Source: Alicyclobacillus acidiphilus NBRC 100859 (GTDB lineage: Bacteria; Bacillota; Bacilli; Alicyclobacillales; Alicyclobacillaceae). From it: 64,000 bases of DNA. The first letter of the stretch is position 1. Every line of letters starts with the position of its first letter. The DNA lies in the NCBI RefSeq assembly GCF_001544355.1, contig NZ_BCQI01000004.1:1-64000 (forward strand). The letters run 5' to 3'. Positions 43,267 through 53,365 of this stretch are shown here, in pieces. The notes beneath the pieces were generated by a model that was not told the origin of the DNA, did not search any database, and worked only from the letters and a program-made list of their open reading frames with translations. The position numbers and the translations under genes are program-made.

Positions 43267-44970
43267 GTGACCTTCGAAGGTATCATGCAGATTTTGTCCG
43301 TGATCGCCATCATATTTGCCATTGGCATACCGCTTGGCGGGTATATGTATCGCGTGTACACAGGCAGACGCAGTTGGCTTGAGCCAGTATTTGTGCCAAC
43401 GGAACGGTTTTTCTATCGATTGGTAGGGGTAAACCCCGCTGCGCAAATGGACTGGAGAGCGTATCTGAAGCCGATTTTGTTGGTGAGTTTCGTAGTCATG
43501 ATGTTTGCTTACGCGATGTGGAGGCTGATGGGCCATCTGCCGTTGAATCCAGACGGCAACAAGTCCATGCCGCCGGAACTGGCGTTCAATACTGCCGCAA
43601 GTTTCATCACGACGACAAACTGGCAGAACTACGGCGGTGAAACGGGGATGACCTACCTCGGCCAGTTGGCGGCGATTGTGGTGCAGTTTGTGGCACCTGC
43701 CCTCGGCATGGTCGCGGCCGTTGCATTCCTGAGGGGGCTTGCCAACGACCGTTCATCGAATGTCGGAAACTTCTGGGTCGATTTCATCAAGACATTCACA
43801 AGAATTCTCATTCCTATTTGTTTGGTTTCGGCGATCGTCCTGGTCGGACTTGGCGTCCCCGACACATTTCTGGGCGCCGCGAAAGTGCACACCCTGCAAG
43901 GTGCCGTTCAGACCATTTCACGTGGACCTGTCGCTGCCCAGGTGCCAATCATGCAGCTCGGGAACAACGGCGGCGGGTGGTTTAACGCGAACCTGTCGCA
44001 CCCATTGGCGGATCCGACGGCCTTGACCGACGTGATCGAACTCGTCTTGATGGGCGTCGGTCCAACCGCCTTTTTGGTTATGTTCGGACATTTCATACGC
44101 AGTCGCAAGTGGACGGCGATTTTCTATGTGTTCATCGGTGGAATGCTCGTGGCGGGAACGATGGTGATCTACGCCAGCGAGTCGGCGGGAAATCCAATTC
44201 TGCACCATGTTCTCGGCGTGACCGGCCCAAATATGGAAGGCAAAGAAGTCCGTTTTGGCATACCGCTCAGCAGTCTGTTTGTCGCGGTGACCGCAGGAAC
44301 GGACACCGGAGCCGTCAATGCGATGCACGACAGCCTGACACCGCTTGGCGGTCTCGTGCCCATGGCAAATATGATGTTGATGGTCGTCTTGGGCGGAGAA
44401 GGTGTCGGATTGCTCAGCATCATCATGTTCCTCATCATCACCGTGTTTCTCTCAGGGCTGATGGTCGGCAGAACGCCCGAGATATTCGGTAAGAAGATCG
44501 AGTCCAGAGAAATCAAGCTTGCCGTCTTGGCCATGCTGTCATCGCCAGTGACGCTTCTGATTCCGACCGCGATCGCGGTGATGACAAAGACGGGTGTGTC
44601 GTCGATGGAGAATCCTGGTCTGCACGGGTTCTCAGAGGTGTTGTACGCATTTACGTCCATGACGTTCAACAACGGCTCAGCCTTCGGAGGGCTCGGCGGG
44701 AACACGCCATTCTTCAACTTGGTTGGCGGCGTGGTGATGCTGCTTGGACGGTACATCTCGATGATTGCGATGCTCGCCATCGCAGGCTCCCTCGCCATGA
44801 AACCAAGGATCCCGGTGAGCGCAGGCACGCTGAAGACCGATACGTTTACGTTCGGATGGATTTGGGTGGCTGTCGTTGTCATTGTGGGCGCGTTGACCTT
44901 CTTCCCAGCGCTGGCCATCGGTCCGATTGCGGAGCAGATTCAAATGGTGTCGGGTCACCTCAGTCAATAA
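43267..44970 (+). CDS. kdpA: Potassium-transporting ATPase subunit A
   Basis: A 567-aa membrane subunit forming the K+ selectivity filter. Ten or so TM helices with filter-type loops: NTAASFITTTNWQNYGGETGMTYLGQ, QLGNNGGGWFNANLSHPLADPT, TAGTDTGAVNAMHDSLTPLGG and TFNNGSAFGGLGGNTPFFN. Each contains the conserved Gly-rich filter motif. The GTG at 43267 has GAGGGAG 8 bases upstream and is preferred to the GTG at 43258, which overlaps that site. It is followed by kdpB after 43 bases. Confidence 0.95.
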   Translation: MTFEGIMQILSVIAIIFAIGIPLGGYMYRVYTGRRSWLEPVFVPTERFFYRLVGVNPAAQMDWRAYLKPILLVSFVVMMFAYAMWRLMGHLPLNPDGNKSMPPELAFNTAASFITTTNWQNYGGETGMTYLGQLAAIVVQFVAPALGMVAAVAFLRGLANDRSSNVGNFWVDFIKTFTRILIPICLVSAIVLVGLGVPDTFLGAAKVHTLQGAVQTISRGPVAAQVPIMQLGNNGGGWFNANLSHPLADPTALTDVIELVLMGVGPTAFLVMFGHFIRSRKWTAIFYVFIGGMLVAGTMVIYASESAGNPILHHVLGVTGPNMEGKEVRFGIPLSSLFVAVTAGTDTGAVNAMHDSLTPLGGLVPMANMMLMVVLGGEGVGLLSIIMFLIITVFLSGLMVGRTPEIFGKKIESREIKLAVLAMLSSPVTLLIPTAIAVMTKTGVSSMENPGLHGFSEVLYAFTSMTFNNGSAFGGLGGNTPFFNLVGGVVMLLGRYISMIAMLAIAGSLAMKPRIPVSAGTLKTDTFTFGWIWVAVVVIVGALTFFPALAIGPIAEQIQMVSGHLSQ

Positions 44971-45013
44971 CCCGAGTTCCATCTGGAACGCATCATAAAG
45001 GAGACGTTCGAAG

Positions 45014-47056
45014 ATGATTCAAACGATGTCGAAAGAGATCGTCAATCGCGCACTCATGGACTCGTTTATCAAATTGAATCCACGGGTGATGGTCAAAAAT
45101 CCGGTCATGTTCGTCGTGGAAGTCGGCGCTGCCATCACGCTGCTCTTGACCGTTGACCCAGGTCTGTTCGGGGGGCAGTATGGGCCGCATCAGTGGGCGT
45201 TCAATCTGGCGGTATGCATCATCCTGCTGCTCACCGTGTTGTTCGGAAATTTTTCCGAGGCTATCGCGGAGGGGCGAGGCAAGGCTCAGGCTGAGTCCTT
45301 GCGCAAGACCAAAACGGATCTGATGGCTCATCGCCGGAAACCGGACGGAACTTACGAACTTGTTCCTGCGACCGCTCTTCGCAAGGGGGACACGGTCCGC
45401 GTTACAGCCGGCGAAGTCATTCCTTCTGACGGGGAGGTCGTGAGCGGAATTGGCAGCGTGGACGAATCGGCCATCACGGGTGAATCCGCACCTGTGATTC
45501 GGGGCGCCGGCGGAGATTTCAGCTCTGTCACAGGAGGCACGAAACTCTTGTCTGATGAATTGCTGGTCAGGGTCACCGTCGATCCAGGAGAGTCGTTTCT
45601 CGACAAGATGATTGGTCTCGTCGAAGGCGCCAGCCGACAAAAGACACCAAATGAACTGGCCCTGTCCGTACTGCTCGCAGGATTGACCTTGATCTTTCTA
45701 ATTGTCGTCGACACGCTGGAACCGATGGCTCACTACGTAAGAGGGTCCATCGATGTCGCGACGCTCATCGCGCTGCTGGTTTGTCTTATCCCGACCACGA
45801 TTGGCGCGCTGTTGTCGGCGATTGGCATTGCGGGCATGGACCGAGTGATTCGGTTCAACATTATCGCCAAGTCAGGCAAAGCGGTCGAGGCTGCTGGCGA
45901 CGTGAATACCCTGATCCTCGACAAGACAGGGACCATCACCATTGGAAATCGATTGGCCACCGAGTTTTCGCCGGTCGGTTCACACACCGAACGGGAGTTG
46001 ATGGAGGTGGCGGTTTTATCGTCCTTGTTCGATGAGACGCCTGAAGGACGTTCTGTCGTTGAACTGGCCGGGGAAAAAGGTGTTCGCATGGCCCGAGAGG
46101 CGTACATGGACTCCGAGAACGTGGAATTCAGCGCAGATACGCGGATGAGCGGTCTCGATTTGGCAAATGGCACGAAGGTTCGCAAAGGCGCGGTGGATGC
46201 CATCAAGAATTACGTCTTGCAGCGAGGCGGAAGCATTCCGAGCGATTTGGACGCCAAGACGGAACGTATTGCAAGAGAGGGAGGTACACCCCTTGCGGTC
46301 GTCAGAGGCGACGAGGTGTACGGTGTGATTTATCTCAAGGATATTGTGAAACCTGGCATGCGGGAACGATTTGCAGAGCTTCGGAAGATGGGCATCAAGA
46401 CGGTGATGTGTACGGGAGACAATCCGTTGACAGCGGCGACCATCGCTCGGGAAGCCGGGGTGGATGATTTCATCGCTGAAGCGAAACCCGAAGACAAAAT
46501 GCGCTTGATTCAAGAAGAACAGGCTCAGGGCAAACTCGTCGCAATGTCTGGTGATGGGACGAACGACGCTCCGGCGCTGGCGCAGGCGGACGTAGGTCTC
46601 GCGATGAACACGGGGACAACAGCGGCCAAAGAAGCGGGCAACATGGTGGATTTGGATTCAGATCCCACGAAATTGATTGAGGTTGTGGCGATTGGCAAAC
46701 AGTTGCTGATTACACGAGGTGCCATCACGACTTTCTCTATCGCGAACGACGTCGCGAAGTATTTTGCGATTATTCCCGCTATGTTTGTCCAGGCCATTCC
46801 ATCGTTGAAGGTCTTGAACATCATGCATTTGACAAGTCCGCACAGCGCCATCCTGTCTGCGCTGATCTTCAACGCCATTATCATCCCGCTCTTGATTCCG
46901 CTGGCGATGAGAGGTGTCCGCTATCGACCAATCAGCGCAACGTCGATGCTTGTCCGCAACATTTTCCTGTATGGTATCGGCGGCATCATCGTACCGTTTG
47001 CCGGGATCAAGGTCATTGATCTCGTGCTTGCGGCGCTAGGTTCCGCACATATCTAG
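45014..47056 (+). CDS. kdpB: Potassium-transporting P-type ATPase subunit B
   Basis: A 680-aa P-type ATPase. The phosphorylation motif DKTGTIT lies near residue 306 in [18 protein letters not shown], the actuator loop is [12 protein letters not shown] (TGE/S), and the hinge motif is [27 protein letters not shown]. It powers K+ import through KdpA. The ATG at 45014 follows AAAGGAG. It lies 12 bases before the chosen kdpC start. Confidence 0.96.
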   Translation: MIQTMSKEIVNRALMDSFIKLNPRVMVKNPVMFVVEVGAAITLLLTVDPGLFGGQYGPHQWAFNLAVCIILLLTVLFGNFSEAIAEGRGKAQAESLRKTKTDLMAHRRKPDGTYELVPATALRKGDTVRVTAGEVIPSDGEVVSGIGSVDESAITGESAPVIRGAGGDFSSVTGGTKLLSDELLVRVTVDPGESFLDKMIGLVEGASRQKTPNELALSVLLAGLTLIFLIVVDTLEPMAHYVRGSIDVATLIALLVCLIPTTIGALLSAIGIAGMDRVIRFNIIAKSGKAVEAAGDVNTLILDKTGTITIGNRLATEFSPVGSHTERELMEVAVLSSLFDETPEGRSVVELAGEKGVRMAREAYMDSENVEFSADTRMSGLDLANGTKVRKGAVDAIKNYVLQRGGSIPSDLDAKTERIAREGGTPLAVVRGDEVYGVIYLKDIVKPGMRERFAELRKMGIKTVMCTGDNPLTAATIAREAGVDDFIAEAKPEDKMRLIQEEQAQGKLVAMSGDGTNDAPALAQADVGLAMNTGTTAAKEAGNMVDLDSDPTKLIEVVAIGKQLLITRGAITTFSIANDVAKYFAIIPAMFVQAIPSLKVLNIMHLTSPHSAILSALIFNAIIIPLLIPLAMRGVRYRPISATSMLVRNIFLYGIGGIIVPFAGIKVIDLVLAALGSAHI

Positions 47057-47068
47057 GAGGTGATCAAC

Positions 47069-47638
47069 ATGGTGAACTTGTGGCGTGCGATCCGATTCAC
47101 GGTTGTGTTTGCGATCTTGTTGGGCGCATTGTATCCGCTCGCGGTGTCAGGGATCGGCAATTTGCTGTTTCCGTACCAGGCGAAAGGCAGCATGGTTCAG
47201 TTGAACGGACAAACGGTCGGTTCGAAACTGATTGCACAGCAAGTGACGGCGCCTGGGTTGTTTCACCCGCGTCCGTCGGCTGTCGATTATGCGGCGAACG
47301 GTTCGGGGGGTTCGAACTTAGGACCCACGAATCCCGCGCTGGTCAAGGAAGTACAACAGAATTTGCAGGTGGTTGAGAAACAAGATCCGGGCACTCCGCC
47401 ATCGAAGATACCGCCGGATATGGTGGAATCGTCCGCTTCAGGTCTTGATCCCGACATTTCCGTACAGGACGCCTTGATTCAGATACCTCGTATCGCCAAG
47501 GCGACTGGGCTCAGCCAAGCGTACTTGAAGAGCATTGTCAACGGGAATGCGCAGGGACCAGCGCTCGGGATCTGGGGCAATACGGTCGTCAATGTGATGC
47601 AACTGAACGTGGCAATCGAACAGAGGCTGCGAAAGTAA
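47069..47638 (+). CDS. kdpC: Potassium-transporting ATPase subunit C
   Basis: A 189-aa subunit with one N-terminal TM helix (FTVVFAILLGALYPLAVSGIGNLLF) and an extracytoplasmic domain with FHPRPSAVDYAANGSGGSNLGPTNP and SASGLDPDISVQDALIQIPRIAKATGL, both family hallmarks. The ATG at 47069 follows AGGAGGTGATCAAC; the ORF can be extended three codons. It assembles with KdpA/B/F. Confidence 0.95.
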   Translation: MVNLWRAIRFTVVFAILLGALYPLAVSGIGNLLFPYQAKGSMVQLNGQTVGSKLIAQQVTAPGLFHPRPSAVDYAANGSGGSNLGPTNPALVKEVQQNLQVVEKQDPGTPPSKIPPDMVESSASGLDPDISVQDALIQIPRIAKATGLSQAYLKSIVNGNAQGPALGIWGNTVVNVMQLNVAIEQRLRK

Positions 47639-47681
47639 CGCGATTGGTGCGGATGTCACACTGATTGAGAAGGCGAGTATC

Positions 47682-47951
47682 ATGTCCTGCCATCATGGCC
47701 GGCTCTATTTTGGATACATGGTTTGTCCGGCGGATGTGGATTCGGTGACGCGACGGTGGTTCGGTGCCGTTTGGCGTTATCACGACGGTGTACGTGCACC
47801 TGTTGCGTACTGGATCGAAGAGACGGAAGAAGAGGTCCTCGGAGCGTGGAAAGGTTCAGCGTGGTACGAGGAAAGCATGTTGCTGTTCACGCCGTATCCG
47901 GTCCATGAGGTGTTCCAGATCGTCCAGCGACACTTGACTACGGAAGAGTGA
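47682..47951 (+). CDS. Unknown 89-aa protein in the kdp operon
   Basis: A small soluble protein with many aromatic residues (WFGAVWRYHDGVRAPVAYWIEETEEEVLGAWKGSAWYEESMLLFTPYPVHEVFQIVQRHL) and no TM helix or recognised motif. AAGGCGAG precedes the ATG. It lies 43 bases after kdpC and 24 before the duplicated KdpD-sensor gene. Its position suggests a part in Kdp signalling or assembly; function unknown. Confidence 0.65.
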   Translation: MSCHHGRLYFGYMVCPADVDSVTRRWFGAVWRYHDGVRAPVAYWIEETEEEVLGAWKGSAWYEESMLLFTPYPVHEVFQIVQRHLTTEE

Positions 47952-47975
47952 GTCATGACAGTAGGTGATTGATTC

Positions 47976-50237
47976 GTGCGGACGTATCACGAAGGCGCGT
48001 TTGGTACCGAACCTGGACAATTGAAGATATGGATCGGCGCAGCACCAGGCGTAGGAAAAACCTACACCATGTTGCGCGAAGCCGCCTCGATGCGGGAGCG
48101 GGGGGTGGATGTCGTGATTGGTTATGTCGATACGCATGACAGGCCAGACACCGCCGCACAAATTGGTGACCTGGAAATGTTACCAAGAAAAACTATAAAC
48201 TATCAGAGTCGAATGTTCGAAGAGGTGGATTTGAATGCCATTCTGCAGCGCCGTCCCGAGGTGGTGGTGATTGACGAACTCGCGCACAGCAATGCGCCGG
48301 GTTCTCTCTTTCCGAAACGCTACATGGACGTGGAGTACCTATTGGATCATGGCATCTCGGTGATGACCGCAGTCAACGTGCAGCATATCGAGGGGATTCA
48401 TCGAGAAGCTGAAGAGATTACCAAAGTTCACGTCAGGGAACTGGTGCCTTATTCCATCGTGAAACGGGCGCATGAAGTCTCTGTGATCGACGTCACGCCG
48501 GAGACGCTTCGGCAGAGACTCTTGGACGGGAGCATTTATCCACCGGAAAAGGTCGATCACGCTCTCCGCCACTTCTTTCGAAAGTCCAATTTATCCGGAT
48601 TGCGGGAACTCGCGTTGCGTCTCGTCGCGGAAGACGTCGATGAGCGTTTGCAGAATTCATATTCCCGAAGACGAATTCCAGGGCCAGTGGGTGCCAAGGA
48701 GGTAATCATGGTATGTGTGGGCCATTACGCGAGAGCGTGGAAATTGATCCGGCGCGCGCACCGGATGGCAGTGCGCATGAAGGCGGACTTGCATGTACTT
48801 ACCATCGCGAAGGGATCGCCGGATCAACTGTCGGATCGCGAAAGGACCAATTTGTCGAAGCTGGAGGAGTTGGCGCACACCATTGGCGCACAATGGATCG
48901 TCGAGCCTCGCAATGACCGCAAGATAGGCGCCATCGTGACCGAGGTCGTTGAACGGTTGAACGTGACGCAAGTCGTCGTAGGTCAACCGATTTCCCATTC
49001 CAAGTGGAAATACTTTGGCAAAGAAAATCCCGTTCGCTATTTGCTGCGCAATCTCAAATACACGGATATCCGGATAGTAGGCTGGCGGGACTTTCCCGCG
49101 TACACGCTTCGGATTGCTCGTGAATCAGGAATGCAGAGCGATGTGGGAGCGTACCGTCGTCCATCGGGGCGCCTGACCATCTACGTCGGTGCGGCGCCTG
49201 GAGTGGGCAAGACCTACAAGATGCTTCAGGACGCGCACGATTGGAGAAACCGTGGTTGGGATGTCGTGATCGGCCTGGTTGAAACACACGGAAGGGCTGA
49301 AACCGCTGAACAAATCGGGGATTTAGAAACCATTCCGAAACGGAAAATCCAGGTGGATGGGCGTGTGTACGAAGAGTTGGACGTGAACGCGATTGTCCGG
49401 CGCAAACCTGCCATCGTTCTGATTGATGAACTGGCCCATTCGAATGTGCCGGGGTCCGAACGGGAAAAACGGTATCAGGATATTGAGTACCTGTTAGAAC
49501 AAGGTATCCATGTCGTTACAGCTGTGAATATACAGCACCTGGAAAGCCTGCACGACAAGGTCGAACACATTACCGGTGTCAAGGTTCGCGAGCGTGTGCC
49601 GGATTGGTTCATGCGTCTGGCTCGGGAGATCAAACTGATTGATGTAACGCCAGAAACACTGCAACATCGTTTGCGGCAGGGCCAGATCTATACCCGGGAA
49701 AAAATTCAGTACGCGCTCGATCACTTCTTTCAAACCTCAAACTTAGCCGCTTTGCGGGAATTGGCTCTACTTGAAGTTGCGGACGATGTGGATCAGCGCA
49801 TTCATCGTGAGTCGGAATCTCGTTTGGACGATGATCTGGAGAGGGTTCTTGTGTGTGTGAATCATCGTCCGCATTCGGAGAAGCTGATTCGCCGAGGATG
49901 GAGATTGGCAGATCGCCTCAACGCAGAACTGTGGGTACTTGTGGTTTTGACGTTTGAACCGATGAGTGAACAAGCGGAACGAGATTTGGCGAATATCGAA
50001 AAATTGAGCGAACAATTCGACGCCCACTTTGTCACTGCGCGCGCAAGCGACAATCATGTTGGCAAGACGATTGTACAGATGGCTCACGAACTGGCGGTGT
50101 CCTGGATCGTGGCGGGGCAACCCGTTCCGCCGAAGAGACTGATTGGCCGCATCAGGAAAAATCCGCTCGATTACGTGCTTGAGAACGCGGAATTTGTGGA
50201 TTTGCATGTGGTTGCGCACGGTCGAGATGGATCGTAA
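47976..50237 (+). CDS. Duplicated KdpD N-terminal sensor protein without kinase
   Basis: A 753-aa soluble protein made of two copies of the KdpD N-terminus. Copy 1 (about residues 15-375) and copy 2 (about 398-753) each have a Walker A GAAPGVGKTY (21-30; 405-414), an IDELAHSN[AV]PGS Walker-B-like motif (99-110; 483-494), VTAVNxQHxE, IDVTPETLRQRL and then a USP-like domain. No TM helices, HisKA or HATPase follow. In ordinary KdpD one such module is fused to the kinase half, here encoded at 41258-42850. The GTG at 47976 follows AGGTGA. It probably senses K+, ATP or c-di-AMP and acts on the separate kinase by contact. Confidence 0.85.
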   Translation: MRTYHEGAFGTEPGQLKIWIGAAPGVGKTYTMLREAASMRERGVDVVIGYVDTHDRPDTAAQIGDLEMLPRKTINYQSRMFEEVDLNAILQRRPEVVVIDELAHSNAPGSLFPKRYMDVEYLLDHGISVMTAVNVQHIEGIHREAEEITKVHVRELVPYSIVKRAHEVSVIDVTPETLRQRLLDGSIYPPEKVDHALRHFFRKSNLSGLRELALRLVAEDVDERLQNSYSRRRIPGPVGAKEVIMVCVGHYARAWKLIRRAHRMAVRMKADLHVLTIAKGSPDQLSDRERTNLSKLEELAHTIGAQWIVEPRNDRKIGAIVTEVVERLNVTQVVVGQPISHSKWKYFGKENPVRYLLRNLKYTDIRIVGWRDFPAYTLRIARESGMQSDVGAYRRPSGRLTIYVGAAPGVGKTYKMLQDAHDWRNRGWDVVIGLVETHGRAETAEQIGDLETIPKRKIQVDGRVYEELDVNAIVRRKPAIVLIDELAHSNVPGSEREKRYQDIEYLLEQGIHVVTAVNIQHLESLHDKVEHITGVKVRERVPDWFMRLAREIKLIDVTPETLQHRLRQGQIYTREKIQYALDHFFQTSNLAALRELALLEVADDVDQRIHRESESRLDDDLERVLVCVNHRPHSEKLIRRGWRLADRLNAELWVLVVLTFEPMSEQAERDLANIEKLSEQFDAHFVTARASDNHVGKTIVQMAHELAVSWIVAGQPVPPKRLIGRIRKNPLDYVLENAEFVDLHVVAHGRDGS

Positions 50238-50286
50238 GGGCGCGACGTGAGTGGATGGAGCGGTTTTGCGCGCTGTGATTCCTAAC

Positions 50287-50314
50287 GAGGCGCCTCACGA
50301 GATTGAGGCGCCTC
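50287..50314. terminator. Bidirectional terminator between convergent genes
   Basis: GAGGCGCCTCA (50287-50297), loop CGAGAT, TGAGGCGCCTC (50304-50314): a perfect 11-bp stem between the end of the kdp operon and the convergent metalloprotein gene. A moderately T-rich stretch follows on the plus strand. Confidence 0.75.
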
Positions 50315-50335
50315 CTTGTCTGTGTTTTCGAGGTG

Positions 50336-51748
50336 TCAAACGATCTTCTGCTCACTTTTGAGGATCTTCAGAATCGGATCGCTCGAGTTCAGTTCTGTGA
50401 TTGTGTTCACGGTGACTCCAAGTAACGACGGTTCGGATTGATCCAAAACAGATCCATTGGCGAGGTTGATCCATGCGCTGTCGAATGAGTAAAGACCATC
50501 GTTCAGATCAAACGACAAGCCTGCGTTCGACACCTTGGATTTCTGCACTTTTTCAACTTTCGAAGGGATGAGTGACAGATACATGGTCGACGGGCTGGCA
50601 GGGTTTTGGCTCTTCATCTGAGCTGCAGACGGGAGCGTACTCGAAATTGTACCATTTGAATGCACCACGACCTGATAGTGCCCTGGTTTCGCGACGATAC
50701 CTTGCTCCTTGGATGTGTTGGGAGCTTGGAACTGTATGTCACCGGCGAAATCTGGCGATATCGTTAAGTTGAGGCTGGCCCCATCGTTTGGCTGATTCAC
50801 CGACTCTTTCAGCACCTGGGTAAATTGCGAATTGAAAGCTTGCACGGATTCCCCAAACGTGTCTTGGAATGCCTGATCAGCATTTTCATGCTCCAAATGA
50901 CTCACCAGCGTCTGAATCGAGGAGAAACCGTATTTCGAAATCAAGTCGCACATGGCCAGCCAGTCTTGCAGTTCGTAGTCGTATGACTCGGATCCGGAGA
51001 GAATCGCCGATTCGTCGCCCGTTAGCGGAACGAGTTGGCCAGACTGGGTGACAGACAAAATATCTTCGGCGTAGGAAAGTTCGCTGTCATCAAAGTCTAT
51101 CGGGGTTTGAACGCTCTCTTGACCATTCATGCCCATAAAAACAGCCATGCCTTCGTTCATCCAACTGGGAATCGATTGAATATGCTGATTGATGTTGACG
51201 TGTGTCAACTCATGCGTCAGGGTATTCGCTAGTTCGGCGTCCGTCGTGTTTTGAAAGAGCGGAATAATGACCGTGCTTCCCAGCGTAAATCCATTGGAAT
51301 CCTCTGATAGATTTGACGCGTCGCCGCTCGAAACCCCCAACTTTTTGAGCGCCTGACTATATGAGGCTGGGTTGTTCACTAGAATCACGGTTGCGGACCG
51401 ATTCATCGTCGTGCCAAGAAATTGGCTGATGCGTTGAACAGAGTTCACTTTGGTAAGCATATTTTGTACGCGTGTCACATCGGCGGTGGACACTCCGGTT
51501 CCGGAAGCTTCTACTTTGACGCGCGGCTTCAAAAACGGTATCCAGATGGATGTCGTTCCTGCAGCTTTCGTCGCGGCGTTCGAAGGAGCAGCCTGAACTG
51601 GGTGGTTGGGAACATTGCTGCCAATAGAAGCTGCGCCATGTGCGGCGGAAGTCATCACGTGGCGCGCGGGTGCGGTCGAAACAGCGCATGTTGCGACGCC
51701 AAAGACCAATAGTGAAGCTGAAGCGAGGAATCGAAAACGTTTTCTCAC
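50336..51748 (-). CDS. Secreted HExxH metallopeptidase-like protein
   Basis: A 470-aa exported protein. After a signal peptide (VRKRFRFLASASLLVFGVATCAVS) and a low-complexity Ala/Ser linker, a gluzincin core has HELTH (about residues 179-183) and the third ligand Glu in WMNEGMAVF (about 199), as in M48/M61-like peptidases. The C-terminal 200 residues include beta-rich modules of unknown role. The GTG at 51748 follows GAGAGG by 9 bases; the ATG at 51796 lacks a site. Likely a cell-surface or secreted zinc protease; substrate unknown. Confidence 0.75.
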   Translation of the reverse strand: MRKRFRFLASASLLVFGVATCAVSTAPARHVMTSAAHGAASIGSNVPNHPVQAAPSNAATKAAGTTSIWIPFLKPRVKVEASGTGVSTADVTRVQNMLTKVNSVQRISQFLGTTMNRSATVILVNNPASYSQALKKLGVSSGDASNLSEDSNGFTLGSTVIIPLFQNTTDAELANTLTHELTHVNINQHIQSIPSWMNEGMAVFMGMNGQESVQTPIDFDDSELSYAEDILSVTQSGQLVPLTGDESAILSGSESYDYELQDWLAMCDLISKYGFSSIQTLVSHLEHENADQAFQDTFGESVQAFNSQFTQVLKESVNQPNDGASLNLTISPDFAGDIQFQAPNTSKEQGIVAKPGHYQVVVHSNGTISSTLPSAAQMKSQNPASPSTMYLSLIPSKVEKVQKSKVSNAGLSFDLNDGLYSFDSAWINLANGSVLDQSEPSLLGVTVNTITELNSSDPILKILKSEQKIV

Positions 51749-51937
51749 GGCGCACGACCTCTCGAGGATAGTATGCAAGTGGATGGGTTGTGTCACGCCA
51801 AATTATAGATCGATAGATGAAGATTTACCATACAAAAATGAGAGTCTAGCAGGGGTTTGACCGTCTGCGCAAAGCATCGGGCCACAGCGATCAATTGTGC
51901 GCTGCGGCCCGATGCAGTTTGGGAAGCGGGGAATCAA

Positions 51938-53188
51938 TCAGTCATGAAACTGAGCGACGTGGTTGGGGTGATGCTTGCGTACGATGCCGTGCGGATCGAT
52001 CACGAACTTTCGCGCGACACCTTTGTCAAAGTCACGGTATCCGTCCGGAGCGTGATCGAGATCGATAATCGTGGCGTTGACGGCCTTCGCAATCTGTGCG
52101 CGGCCACTGAGGATAGAGTTCATCAGTCGGCGATGGTAGCGCATCACGGGCGTCTGACCCGTGACGAAAGAATGCGCCTTTGCCCAACCTAGTCCTATGC
52201 GGATCTTGAGCGATCCAATTTTCGCGTCGTCGTCGTGTGCGCCAGGGTCGCCTGTGACATATAAACCGGGGATTCCAAGCTTTCCGCCGGCTCGGGTGAT
52301 CTGCATGATGGAGTTTAATACGGTGGCAGGGGCTTCAGTATGATCTTTGCCGTGTCCGTGGGCTTCGAAACCAACACAGTCGATGGCGCAATCGACCTCA
52401 GGAACACCGAGAATTTGTTCAATCTGTTCTCCGAGATCGTCATGTTCACTCAAGTTGATGGTTTCACAGCCAAAACTCCTTGCTTGCTCAAGGCGTGCGG
52501 GATTCAAGTCGCCGACAATGACCACGGATGCCCCCAGCAATTGAGCCGAATGCGCGGCCGCCAATCCGACTGGGCCAGCACCTGCGACGTAGACCGTCGA
52601 TCCGGTTGTGACACCTGCACTCACGGCTCCATGGTAGCCAGTGGGGAAGATGTCGGAGAGCATGGTCAGGTCCAGAATTTTTTCAAGCGCCTGATCCTTG
52701 TCCGGGAACTTCAACAATTGAAAGTCGGCGTAGGGAACCATCACATATTCCGCTTGGCCGCCGACCCAACCGCCCATATCGACATAACCGTAAGCTGAAC
52801 CTGGTCTGTCGGGGTTCACGTTGAGGCAAATATGTGTATCGCCTTCTTTGCAGGCGCGGCATCGACCACACGCGATATTGAAGGGGACTGACACGAGATC
52901 GCCTTTTTTGATGAACTCGACGTCGCGGCCCGTCTCGATGACTTCCCCGGTAATTTCGTGTCCTAAAACCAAACCTTCTGGAGCGGTGGTGCGACCGCGG
53001 ACCATGTGCTGATCACTGCCGCATATGTTCGTCGACACGACTTTGAGAATCACGCCGTGCTCGCACTTTCTGCCCACATTCAGCGGATTGACACCGGGAC
53101 CGTCTTTGAGAACGAGTTCCGGGAAATCGGTGTTTTCTACCCCGACCTTGCCGGGACCTTTGTACACAACAGCTCGGTTTCCTGACAT
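51938..53188 (-). CDS. fdhA: Formaldehyde dehydrogenase, glutathione-independent
   Basis: A 416-aa zinc medium-chain dehydrogenase resembling Pseudomonas FdhA. Catalytic zinc ligands sit in VVSTNICGSDQHM and LVLGHEITGEV; structural zinc cysteines in CGRCRACKEGDTHIC. NAD binding uses VYVAGAGPVGLAAAHSAQ. The insertion GSAYGYVDMGGWVGGQAEYVMVPYADF is typical of the FdhA branch. GGAGG lies 9-10 bases before the ATG. It detoxifies formaldehyde to formate. It is divergent from a PucR-like regulator. A related branch acts on other aldehydes, so substrate is inferred. Confidence 0.88.
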   Translation of the reverse strand: MSGNRAVVYKGPGKVGVENTDFPELVLKDGPGVNPLNVGRKCEHGVILKVVSTNICGSDQHMVRGRTTAPEGLVLGHEITGEVIETGRDVEFIKKGDLVSVPFNIACGRCRACKEGDTHICLNVNPDRPGSAYGYVDMGGWVGGQAEYVMVPYADFQLLKFPDKDQALEKILDLTMLSDIFPTGYHGAVSAGVTTGSTVYVAGAGPVGLAAAHSAQLLGASVVIVGDLNPARLEQARSFGCETINLSEHDDLGEQIEQILGVPEVDCAIDCVGFEAHGHGKDHTEAPATVLNSIMQITRAGGKLGIPGLYVTGDPGAHDDDAKIGSLKIRIGLGWAKAHSFVTGQTPVMRYHRRLMNSILSGRAQIAKAVNATIIDLDHAPDGYRDFDKGVARKFVIDPHGIVRKHHPNHVAQFHD

Positions 53189-53365
53189 TGCGAAGCACCT
53201 CCAAAACTTGTGAGTTGTGCTAGAGTAGGTACAGGAGAATCTTATGAACGCTGAGCGAAGAGAACAATATGAAAGCGATTACTTTTAGCTCGTGCATAAT
53301 GATCCTTGTGCACGTGTACAAATTGAGCAGATGTCGAACGAACCATGGAGGAAGAAGGGGTTCAT

